The notes below the pieces were generated by a model. The model was not told the DNA's origin, did not search any database, and worked only from the letters and a program-made list of their open reading frames with translations. This document shows, one piece after another, positions 1 through 5,399 of a DNA stretch of 5,399 bases. A program made the translations under genes and the position numbers. This DNA is from Candidatus Segetimicrobium genomatis (lineage in GTDB: Bacteria > Sysuimicrobiota > Sysuimicrobiia > Sysuimicrobiales > Segetimicrobiaceae): the NCBI GenBank assembly GCA_005882445.1, contig VBAN01000190.1:1-5399 (forward strand). Direction: 5' to 3'. How positions within the stretch are numbered: the first letter of the stretch is position 1; every line of letters begins with the position of its first letter.

Positions 1-179
1 CCGAAATATTATTGAAGGCCCGCGCGCTCCGCCCCCGCGTGCTCGAGATTCCGCTCGTTCTGCGGTACGACCTCAAGGAAGGCCCCAGCAAGATGCGGCT
101 GTTCAAGACGATCCGGGACTACGTGCACCTCCTCCGCCGCGAGCTCCGGTCCCGCCGGCCCGACCGCAGCGCCGCGTGA
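1..179 (+). CDS. C-terminal end of a GT2 polyprenyl-phosphate glycosyltransferase (5'-partial)
   Basis: The frame is open from the window edge (first full codon at base 3) to a TGA at 177-179, giving 58 visible residues. The segment VLEIPLVLRYDLKEG followed by SKMRLFKTIRDYVHLLRREL is the typical end of DPM1-like family 2 glycosyltransferases: a VPxxxRYDxKxGxSKM element, then a basic amphipathic tail. Members of this family transfer mannose or glucose from a nucleotide sugar to polyprenyl phosphate on the cytoplasmic face of the membrane. The catalytic DxD domain lies outside the window, so substrate and activity cannot be read. The tail is strongly basic (RRELRSRRPDR), with no extra membrane segments after it. 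Its stop codon overlaps the start of the next gene by four bases (GTGA), which points to one operon with translational coupling. Family is fairly sure; donor sugar is unknown. Confidence 0.8.
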   Translation, partial: EILLKARALRPRVLEIPLVLRYDLKEGPSKMRLFKTIRDYVHLLRRELRSRRPDRSAA

Positions 180-2017
180 CGGACGTGCACCTTCCCCAGG
201 GGCGGTCCTCCGGCCCGGACCGCGCCGCCCGTCCCAACGCGCGGGAGAGAGGCGGGACGGGCGGGCTCGAGCTCTGGCTGGTGCTGATCGCCTGCCTCGC
301 CGCCGAGATCGTCGTGGGAGCCCTGCTCTTCCGGCAGGGCGGGTTCTGGTCACCCGATTCAGCGGTGCGCGTCGTTCAGGTGGAGAGCCTGCTCCGGGCC
401 CGCTACCATGATGCCGCCGTGCCGTACCCCGCGGCTTCCCTCGATCCGGCCGGGCGGTATTTCCCCGCCGGCGGATGGTTTCATTTTGAGCGGGGCGGAC
501 GATTCTACCTTGCCTACCTCCCGTACTTCGCCATGGCGACGGCTCCGTTCTATCGCCTGCTCGGGCCACCCGGGCTCCTGCTCATCCCGGCGGCCGCCGG
601 ACTCGCCGCGGTCTGGATCACCTACGGGGTGCTGCGGCGCCGCGCCCCAGGGATGGCATGGGCCGGTGCGCTGGCGCTGGGCGCCGGCACGCCGCTCGTC
701 ATCTACGGTGCGCAGTTTTGGGACCACGCCCCGATCGTCGCGCTGAGCGCCGGGGCGCTGGCCCTGGCGGTGGGGGAGATCGATCGAGACCCGGCGGCGC
801 GCCCAGGGCGGCTCGCCCTGGCGGGCGCCCTTCTAGGGCTCGGATTCTGGATCCGGACGGAAGCGTATCTCTTGGCGATCGCCGCGGCCTTGGCCTGGCT
901 GTCGGCGTCCACCCCTCCCCGCACCAGAGGGGTCCTGGCCCTGGTCAGCGGGCTGGCCCTGCCGGCTGGGGTCCTGTGGGCCCTCAACACCGCTTTCTAT
1001 GGAAGTCCGTTTGGCTGGAAGGGCCACGACCTCGTGGCGACGAGGGTGGGCAGCGCCGTCCAGGCGGTTTCGGGACACACGCCGGCGGTTTGGGCCGGCG
1101 AGAAACTGGGCAATGCCTACTATGCGCTCGCGTCCCCGGACTTTTTTGCTTTTTCCCCGTGGGCGGTGGCCGCGGGATGCGGGCTCGCGGCCGCGCTGGT
1201 CGTGTCGGGGCTGCTGCTCCGGATCGGCGTGGCCCGTCGGTCGGCGTCCGCCACCGCGGCCGGCGGCCTCTGCGCCATCGCCGTGGGCGGGCTGATCTTC
1301 TCGGGGCGGACCGTGGTGTCCGGCCTGCTGCCCGCAGCGCCGCTGGTGGTCCTGGCGCTCCTCCCCGGCGGAGCGTCACGGTGGGAGCGATTCCTCTGGG
1401 TCACGAGCGCGTTGTTCTCCGCGGCGGTCATCGCGACCGGCACCCACGGCGGCCTGCAGTGGGGGCCGCGGTACCTGCTGCCAATCCTCCCGGCGTTGGT
1501 GTGGCTCGCCGCCGCCGCCGTCGCCAGGGCGCGCGATGCCGCACCTCAGGTGTGGCCGGTGCTTCGCCGCGGCGCCCTCGGGATCGCGATGGTGAGCCTG
1601 CTCATTCAGGCGACCGGGGTCGACCAGGTGCGGCAGGCGACGGCGCAGAACGCCCGCATCAACCAGTGGCTCCGAGGCATTCCCGCCCAAATCGTGATCA
1701 CCCCGCTCGAGTGGTTGATGCTCGGCGCGGGCCCGCTGTATTTTGAGAAGGAGCTCATGCTGGTGCGGAGTCCCGAGGACTTCAAGACGCTGGTACTCCA
1801 CCTGTCGCAGCAGCACGTCGGGCGGTGGGCGTACATCCCGTACTCCGGGCCCATCTTCGCGCCGCGTCTGGTGGAGCAATGGACGGACGGCCGGCCGTGG
1901 CGGTTTCACGCCGATGACGATCGAACGTGGAACGGGATTCGGTTCGTGACCTTCGCCGGCGCGGCGGCCGGGCAAAGCCCGCATCGGCAAGCAGAGGTTG
2001 CGGCAGGATCGCCCTGA
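176..2017 (+). CDS. Multi-pass membrane GT-C-type glycosyltransferase
   Basis: This 613-residue protein starts with GTG inside the stop of the preceding gene, has no clear Shine-Dalgarno, and ends at TGA 2015-2017. A basic 30-residue N-terminus precedes about a dozen hydrophobic segments (roughly residues 31-52, 131-152, 158-178, 183-200, 213-244, 252-270, 328-348, 361-397, 405-421, 431-449, 466-478). The first large loop carries FWSPDSAVR (58-65), with Asp61 in the place where GT-C enzymes carry their catalytic acidic residue. Other family-like marks are GFWIRTEA (223-230) and GGLQWGPRYLLPILPAL (425-441). A mostly soluble tail (about 480-613) follows, presumably extracytoplasmic. GT-C enzymes use polyprenyl-phosphate sugars, which fits the DPM1-like gene just upstream. 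Acceptor and sugar cannot be told. Another polytopic protein without transferase activity is possible but less likely. Confidence 0.75.
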   Translation: MTDVHLPQGRSSGPDRAARPNARERGGTGGLELWLVLIACLAAEIVVGALLFRQGGFWSPDSAVRVVQVESLLRARYHDAAVPYPAASLDPAGRYFPAGGWFHFERGGRFYLAYLPYFAMATAPFYRLLGPPGLLLIPAAAGLAAVWITYGVLRRRAPGMAWAGALALGAGTPLVIYGAQFWDHAPIVALSAGALALAVGEIDRDPAARPGRLALAGALLGLGFWIRTEAYLLAIAAALAWLSASTPPRTRGVLALVSGLALPAGVLWALNTAFYGSPFGWKGHDLVATRVGSAVQAVSGHTPAVWAGEKLGNAYYALASPDFFAFSPWAVAAGCGLAAALVVSGLLLRIGVARRSASATAAGGLCAIAVGGLIFSGRTVVSGLLPAAPLVVLALLPGGASRWERFLWVTSALFSAAVIATGTHGGLQWGPRYLLPILPALVWLAAAAVARARDAAPQVWPVLRRGALGIAMVSLLIQATGVDQVRQATAQNARINQWLRGIPAQIVITPLEWLMLGAGPLYFEKELMLVRSPEDFKTLVLHLSQQHVGRWAYIPYSGPIFAPRLVEQWTDGRPWRFHADDDRTWNGIRFVTFAGAAAGQSPHRQAEVAAGSP

Positions 2018-2049
2018 CGGGCGCCTCCCCCCGACCGGTGGCTCACCGG
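2010..2049 (+). repeat. Two small inverted repeats after the membrane transferase gene
   Basis: CGCCC-TGAC-GGGCG (2010-2023) is a 5-bp stem whose loop includes the stop codon. CCGGTG-GCT-CACCGG (2035-2049) is a perfect 6-bp stem with a 3-base loop. Neither is followed by a T tract, so neither looks like a classical intrinsic terminator. They may mark the 3' end of the upstream transcript or may be chance in GC-rich DNA. Confidence 0.3.
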
Positions 2050-2079
2050 AGACCTCGACAAACCTGCAGGCAAGTTCCA

Positions 2080-2115
2080 TTGAGATGACTAGGACTTGGG
2101 CAAGAGTGGTATTCC
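2080..2115 (+). promoter_or_regulatory. Weak promoter candidate for the rmd-GT4 unit
   Basis: The intergenic stretch is less GC-rich than its flanks and holds TTGAGA (2080-2085, five of six to a sigma-70 -35 box). A TGG-TATTCC element resembling an extended -10 lies at 2107-2115. The spacing between the two is 24 bases, too long for them to work as a pair, so at most one is real. This is an inference from position and base composition; the evidence is poor. Confidence 0.15.
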
Positions 2116-2142
2116 TCTAAGCGAAGACTGCTTCGAGGAGGG
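2113..2142 (+). promoter_or_regulatory. Leader hairpin able to mask the ribosome binding site
   Basis: CGAAG (2122-2126) and CTTCG (2131-2135) form a perfect 5-bp stem around the loop ACTG. Outside it, CCTC (2114-2117) can pair with GAGG (2138-2141), with T2113-G2142 as a wobble pair and a small internal loop. The outer arm therefore lies on the Shine-Dalgarno of the next gene. This could tune translation, but the helices are short and the effect is inferred. Confidence 0.35.
2135..2141 (+). promoter_or_regulatory. Strong ribosome binding site deciding the rmd start
   Basis: GAGGAGG is the best Shine-Dalgarno match in front of any gene here. It ends six bases before the ATG at 2148, a good distance. 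The in-frame GTG at 2142 directly abuts this site and is too close to use. ATG 2148 also puts the SDR fold right at the N-terminus (MPDRVVVTGATG), as expected. Confidence 0.75.
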
Positions 2143-2147
2143 TGTTC

Positions 2148-3143
2148 ATGCCGGACCGAGTTGTCGTCACAGGCGCCACCGGATTTGTGGGGGGCCACCT
2201 CATCGAGTTCCTCCTCAAGCATACGAAAGCCCAGGTCTATGCCGCGAAGCGCCGGCGCAGCGAGCCGAGCCCGATGGAAACCAGGTTCAACGGCCGAGTG
2301 CAGTGGGTCGAGATGGATGTCACGGACGCCCACAACGTCTTGTCCACCGTGCGGAGCATCCGGCCAACCCACATCTTCCATCTGGCCGCCCAGTCGTTTG
2401 TCCCGACGAGCTGGCAGTCTCCGTCGGAAACGCTCATGATCAACGCGATCGGCACCGTGAATGTCCTGGAGGCCGTCAAGAGTCTCGACCTGGACACGAG
2501 AATCCAGATCGCCGGGTCGAGCGAAGAATATGGGTTTGTCGGGCCCGACGAGTTGCCCATCACCGAGCAGAACCCGCTCCGCCCCCTCAGTCCGTACGGG
2601 GTCAGCAAAGTCGCCGCGGATCTGTCCGGGCAGCAGTACCATCGGTCGTTTGGGCTCCACGTGATCACCACCCGCGCCTTCAACCACACGGGTCCGGGGC
2701 GAGGCGAGGTCTTTGTGGAGTCGAACTTCAGCAGGCAGATCGCCGCCATCGAGCACGGCATTCAGAAGGCCGTGATTCGGGTGGGGAATCTCGACGCCAC
2801 GCGGGATTTCAGCGACGTGCGGGACATCGTGCGGGCGTACTGGCTGGCGCTGGAGCGGGGGACGCCCGGAGAAGTCTACAACATTTGCTCCGGCAAGGCC
2901 CTCCGGATCCGGGACCTGCTTGAAACGCTCTTGAATCTGTCCGTGATCAAGAGCATCCAGGTCAAGCCGGACCCCGCGCGGATGCGTCCCAGCGACGTCC
3001 AAGCCCTGCAGGGAGACTGCACGAAGTTTCAGCGGGATACCGGCTGGAAGCCCGAGGTCTCGTTGGAGCGGACCTGGCAGGATCTGCTCAACTACTGGCG
3101 CGACCGCGTGAAGCAGGAACGGGTCGCCCATGCGGCCCCGTAG
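2148..3143 (+). CDS. rmd: GDP-4-keto-6-deoxy-D-mannose reductase (RMD), SDR family
   Basis: This 331-residue extended short-chain dehydrogenase would reduce GDP-4-keto-6-deoxy-D-mannose to GDP-D-rhamnose in the cytoplasm, using NAD(P)H. Residues 5-17 hold the nucleotide-binding GATGFVGGH (G9, G12, G15). HLAAQSFV lies at 78-85. The catalytic elements are SSEEYG (124-129) and SPYGVSK (148-154, Tyr150 and Lys154). FNHTGPGRG (178-186), SRQIAAIEHG (195-204), GNLDATRDFSDVRDIVRAY (213-231), YNICSG (244-249) and DPARMRPSDV (275-284) match bacterial RMDs better than GMD dehydratases, which usually carry FNHESPRRGENFV and RDWG in these places. The SSEEYG form resembles what I recall of the Aneurinibacillus thermoaerophilus enzyme. 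Length suits RMD (about 300-330). It heads a likely two-gene unit with the GT4 gene 32 bases on. Many databases label such proteins GDP-mannose 4,6-dehydratase, and a mixed activity cannot be excluded from sequence. Confidence 0.85.
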   Translation: MPDRVVVTGATGFVGGHLIEFLLKHTKAQVYAAKRRRSEPSPMETRFNGRVQWVEMDVTDAHNVLSTVRSIRPTHIFHLAAQSFVPTSWQSPSETLMINAIGTVNVLEAVKSLDLDTRIQIAGSSEEYGFVGPDELPITEQNPLRPLSPYGVSKVAADLSGQQYHRSFGLHVITTRAFNHTGPGRGEVFVESNFSRQIAAIEHGIQKAVIRVGNLDATRDFSDVRDIVRAYWLALERGTPGEVYNICSGKALRIRDLLETLLNLSVIKSIQVKPDPARMRPSDVQALQGDCTKFQRDTGWKPEVSLERTWQDLLNYWRDRVKQERVAHAAP

Positions 3144-3175
3144 GGCGCTCCACCGGGCATTGCGCTGCCGCCGGA

Positions 3176-4354
3176 ATGCGCATCGGGTTGGACCTGGGTC
3201 ACTGCACCGCCGCCTACGGGGGAATCGGCCGCTACGTGGAGGAACTGACGCGGGCCCTTCTCGCCCAGAGGGTGTCCGCCGCCGGCCCGGATGAATTCGT
3301 GCTCTTTACGGGGGACGACGAGCCCGCCTGGCTTTCCGACGCGGTGACCGCGTCGGGCCCCGGGAGCCCGGCGTCCCGGACCCGCGCGGAAACGCGGCAC
3401 ACACGCGCCGGCCACGCAACGCTGCGGGCGAACCTGTTTCTGGGCCCGCGGCTGGCCAGGCTGCGGATTCGGGTGTTCCACGCTCCCGATACACTGGGGT
3501 TCCCCCTCACCAGCGCGCGGGGCGTCGCGCGCGTCGTCACGGTCCACGATCTGATTCCGCTGCTCCTGCCGCAGGCCGTTACCCGCCGGCACCGGTGGAT
3601 CCGGGGGGTCATGCTCTCCTGTGTGGTCAGGTGGGCGGACCGGCTGATCGCGGATTCGCAGGCGACCGCCCGCGATCTGGCCGACCGGTTTCCGGAGGCC
3701 GCGGCCAAGACGCGCGTCGTCCACCTTGGGGTCGACCCGCGCTTTGCGCCTGCGACCGGGGAGGCCGTGGCGGCCGTGCGGCGGGAGCTTGGCCTCCCTT
3801 CGGCCTATCTGCTCTACGCGGGAGTCATCAGCCCGGTCAAGAACCTCGAACGCCTCATCGAGGCCTATGCCATTCTATGGAAGGAAAGCCGCGAGACCCC
3901 TCCCCTCGTCATCGCGGGGCGGCGGGGCTGGCTGGCCGACGGGATCATGCGCCGCGCCCACGAGTTGGGCCTGGGGGGCAGCGTGCGCTTCTGCGGGTTC
4001 GTCCCCGACGAGGCCCTTCCGGCGCTGCTGACCGGCGCGAGCGCGTTCCTGTTTCCCTCCCGCTACGAAGGCTTCGGGCTCCCGGTGCTGGAGGCCATGG
4101 CGTGCGGTACCCCGGTCCTGGCCGGCAACCGGGCCTCCCTCCCGGAAATCGCCGGCGAGGCGGCCGTCCTCGTGGACCCGGAGGATCCCGCGGGCATCGC
4201 GGACGGCATCCGCAATCTCCTTCAGGACAGCGGCCGCCGCGCCCGCCTGGCGCAGCGGGGGATCGCGCAGGCGCGCCGGTTCAGGTGGGAAGAGACGGCC
4301 CGCCGCACGATGGCCGTGTACCGCGAGGCCGCGGAGCAGACCGCATCCCGGTAG
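3176..4354 (+). CDS. Family 4 (GT-B fold) glycosyltransferase
   Basis: This 392-residue soluble or membrane-associated transferase has the usual GT4 length. The N-terminal acceptor domain begins MRIGLDLGHC and has GGIGRYVEEL (15-24), FHAPDTLG (101-108), VTVHDLIP (121-128) and ADSQATARDL (159-168). The C-terminal donor domain has YAGVISPVKNLERLIEAY (214-231, Lys222), VIAGRRGW (245-252), VRFCGFVPDEAL (270-281) and SRYEGFGLPVLEAMACGTPV (295-314), containing the E-x7-E pair Glu298/Glu306 of retaining GT4 enzymes. ATG 3176 puts the family N-terminus at residue 1; only GGA sits directly before it, so there is no good Shine-Dalgarno, and translation may be coupled to rmd. Position after rmd suggests a GDP-D-rhamnose or GDP-mannose donor, as for A-band O-antigen transferases in Pseudomonas, but donor and linkage are inferred from context only. 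Confidence 0.88.
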   Translation: MRIGLDLGHCTAAYGGIGRYVEELTRALLAQRVSAAGPDEFVLFTGDDEPAWLSDAVTASGPGSPASRTRAETRHTRAGHATLRANLFLGPRLARLRIRVFHAPDTLGFPLTSARGVARVVTVHDLIPLLLPQAVTRRHRWIRGVMLSCVVRWADRLIADSQATARDLADRFPEAAAKTRVVHLGVDPRFAPATGEAVAAVRRELGLPSAYLLYAGVISPVKNLERLIEAYAILWKESRETPPLVIAGRRGWLADGIMRRAHELGLGGSVRFCGFVPDEALPALLTGASAFLFPSRYEGFGLPVLEAMACGTPVLAGNRASLPEIAGEAAVLVDPEDPAGIADGIRNLLQDSGRRARLAQRGIAQARRFRWEETARRTMAVYREAAEQTASR

Positions 4355-4357
4355 CGG

Positions 4358-4369
4358 CCCGGCGCCGGG
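4358..4369. repeat. 12-bp perfect palindrome between convergent genes
   Basis: CCCGGCGCCGGG reads the same on both strands and lies in the 19-base gap between the TAG at 4352-4354 and the minus-strand TAA at 4374-4376. As RNA from either strand it could fold as a 4-bp CCCG/CGGG stem with a GCGC loop. There is no T tract on either side. A bidirectional terminator role is suggested only by position. Confidence 0.3.
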
Positions 4370-4373
4370 AGAC

Positions 4374-5399
4374 TTACGTCGTTGAGGTCCGCGCGATGAG
4401 CCGCTTGAGCAGGACGTCCCGCGGTCGGTCTCCCCTGCGGGGGAGCGCCGGCACCAACGATTCGTGGGAGAGACCGGGGTGGAAGTAGGGGTCCCCGGAT
4501 GACACCTGGTCGCGCATGTGTTCCAGCGCCCGCCGGGTGTCCGCCGGCGGATAGGCGGTCCCCCGCGTCGCCCCTTCGTCATGGCGCAGCCTGGCGAAGG
4601 GCGTGTACAGAATGCGGTAGCCGTGTCTGGCGATCTGCAGGCACATCTCGATGTCGCTGTAGGCGATGCGGTAGCGCTCGTCAAACCCGCCCACCTCGTC
4701 GAACACCTGCCGGCGCACCATCAGACACGCCCCGGTGACGGCGAGGTAGTCTCGATACCAATCGACGGAGCCGAAGAGGTCCACGCGCGTCTCGCCGGCC
4801 TGCCGGTAGATGTGGTGGGCGAGCCCGCGCAGGCCGACGACGATCCCGGCGTGCTGGATGGTGCCGTCCGGATACAGGAGCTTCGCTCCGACCGCGCCGA
4901 TCTCCGGCCTGTCCGCCCAGCGCACCATCTCTTCGAGCCAATCCTGGTTCAGCGCCTCGGTGTCGTTGTTGAGGAACAGCAGCAGATCGCCGGTCGCCCC
5001 ACGCGCTCCGGCGTTGTTGGCCGCCGAAAAGTTGAAGGGTCCGGGATGCTCGAGGACGCGAATCCGCCGTTCATGCGCCAGGTCGGCGTAGTATCGGCGG
5101 GTGGCCTCGTTCGTGCTCCCCGTGTCGACGATGAGAATCTCGAAACGCGGGTACCCGGTGTGCCGGAGGAGCGATGTGAGGCAGCGCCGCAGCAACGGTT
5201 CCCGGTCCTTGTTGGGGATGATGATGGAGACGGTGCGATCGCCGGCGGGCCAGGTGAGGCGCACGACCCCCGGCGGCACCACGGCGGCGCGCGCCCCGGC
5301 GATCCCCTGCCGGCGGCAGTGCGTTTCCAGGGCCCGGAGGTCCTCAGGGCGCGGAGGAGCCGGCCGCGTCCCCGATCGCGAATGATACAGCACCCGTGC
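4374..5399 (-). CDS. C-terminal GT2 domain of a larger rhamnosyltransferase-like glycosyltransferase (5'-partial)
   Basis: 341 residues are visible; the frame is still open at the right edge. Numbered from the edge, residues 1-8 read ARVLYHSR, like the VLYHWR linker that in WsaE/RfbF-type proteins joins an upstream domain to a second GT2 domain. A GTG at 5391-5393 is therefore an internal Val, not a start. The GT2 domain follows: VSIIIPNKDR (57-66), ILIVDTGSTN (88-97), FNFSAANNAGARG (122-134), LLLFLNNDTEALN (139-151, with the DxD-like NDT), GAKLLYPDGTIQHAG (171-185), VTGACLMVRR (221-230), GGFDE (237-241) and SDIEMCLQIARHGYR (248-262). DPYFHPGLS (303-311) is the usual end mark. These inverting enzymes build O-antigen, S-layer glycan or similar chains in the cytoplasm. 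The gene converges on the GT4 gene with 19 bases between stops, so it belongs to another transcript. Sugar specificity is unknown; the rhamnosyl link is by family habit. Confidence 0.88.
   Translation of the reverse strand, partial: ARVLYHSRSGTRPAPPRPEDLRALETHCRRQGIAGARAAVVPPGVVRLTWPAGDRTVSIIIPNKDREPLLRRCLTSLLRHTGYPRFEILIVDTGSTNEATRRYYADLAHERRIRVLEHPGPFNFSAANNAGARGATGDLLLFLNNDTEALNQDWLEEMVRWADRPEIGAVGAKLLYPDGTIQHAGIVVGLRGLAHHIYRQAGETRVDLFGSVDWYRDYLAVTGACLMVRRQVFDEVGGFDERYRIAYSDIEMCLQIARHGYRILYTPFARLRHDEGATRGTAYPPADTRRALEHMRDQVSSGDPYFHPGLSHESLVPALPRRGDRPRDVLLKRLIARTSTT

Noticed and set aside
1140..1158. T-rich tract (six T, then five T) as a slippage site or internal terminator
   Set aside because: It encodes FFAF in a well-placed part of the membrane protein, no strong stem precedes it, and neither shifted frame offers a sensible product.
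658..1746. Plus-strand open frame of 362 codons inside the membrane transferase gene
   Set aside because: Arg/Gly/Pro-rich with no hydrophobic segments or motifs; a shifted-frame shadow of the GT-C gene.
2010..2030. Intrinsic terminator after the GT-C gene
   Set aside because: The 5-bp stem overlaps the stop codon and is followed by C-rich sequence rather than a T tract.
1376..2080. Minus-strand open frame of 234 codons
   Set aside because: Opposite the 3' half of the GT-C gene, with shadow-like composition and no recognisable domain.
2142..2147. GTG at 2142 as the start of rmd
   Set aside because: It directly abuts the GAGGAGG ribosome binding site; ATG 2148 is at proper distance and gives the standard SDR N-terminus.
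2043..3131. Minus-strand open frame of 362 codons opposite rmd
   Set aside because: It mirrors the rmd gene almost exactly, shows no family motif and is rich in the Arg/Pro/Gly/His composition of a GC-rich shadow frame. The plus-strand SDR motifs are unambiguous.
2148..3143. Calling this gene GDP-mannose 4,6-dehydratase (gmd)
   Set aside because: The RGENFV/RDWG type motifs of GMD are absent; FNHTGPG, RDFSDVRD and DPARMRPS fit RMD better.
3595..4488. Plus-strand open frame of 297 codons running past the GT4 stop
   Set aside because: Overlaps the GT4 gene in another frame, is Gly/Arg/Pro-rich, and has no family signature.
5391..5393. GTG as the start of the minus-strand GT2 gene
   Set aside because: The frame continues upstream to the edge, and the Val is part of a conserved VLYH linker motif, so it is internal.

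Overview
The window is GC-rich bacterial DNA with dense coding, weak Shine-Dalgarno sites and a GTGA stop/start overlap. Every gene belongs to surface-polysaccharide or glycolipid assembly. The sequence alone does not fix the species. An uncultured high-GC lineage such as Methylomirabilota/Rokubacteria, Chloroflexota or a relative is plausible, but that is a guess from base composition and gene style. No RNA gene, CRISPR array, insertion sequence or phage gene was seen.

Left block, + strand (1-2017). The window opens inside the last 58 codons of a family 2 glycosyltransferase of the polyprenyl-phosphate mannosyltransferase (DPM1-like) type. Its TGA overlaps the GTG start of a 613-residue multi-pass membrane protein that looks like a GT-C glycosyltransferase. 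A plausible division of labour is that the first enzyme loads a sugar onto polyprenyl phosphate and the second transfers it to an acceptor on the outer face of the membrane.

Intergenic leader (2018-2147). These 130 bases hold a 15-bp perfect inverted repeat, a faint promoter candidate, and a hairpin whose outer arm can pair with a very good ribosome binding site (GAGGAGG).

Middle block, + strand (2148-4354). An SDR enzyme closely resembling GDP-4-keto-6-deoxy-D-mannose reductase (RMD, the GDP-D-rhamnose-forming enzyme) is followed 32 bases later by a GT4 glycosyltransferase. Together they suggest synthesis and use of GDP-D-rhamnose. The partner gene gmd is not in the window.

Right block, - strand (4374-5399). 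This is the C-terminal part of a GT2 (rhamnosyltransferase/RfbF/WsaE-like) protein, reading toward the left and convergent with the GT4 gene. Its reading frame is open to the window edge and its first visible residues look like an interdomain linker, so the true protein is longer and probably has two or more domains. A 12-bp perfect palindrome sits in the 19 bases between the two convergent stop codons.

This is a recognisable glycan locus. No wholly new system is evident. The points worth checking are the D-rhamnose inference, the leader hairpin and the truncated multidomain transferase.
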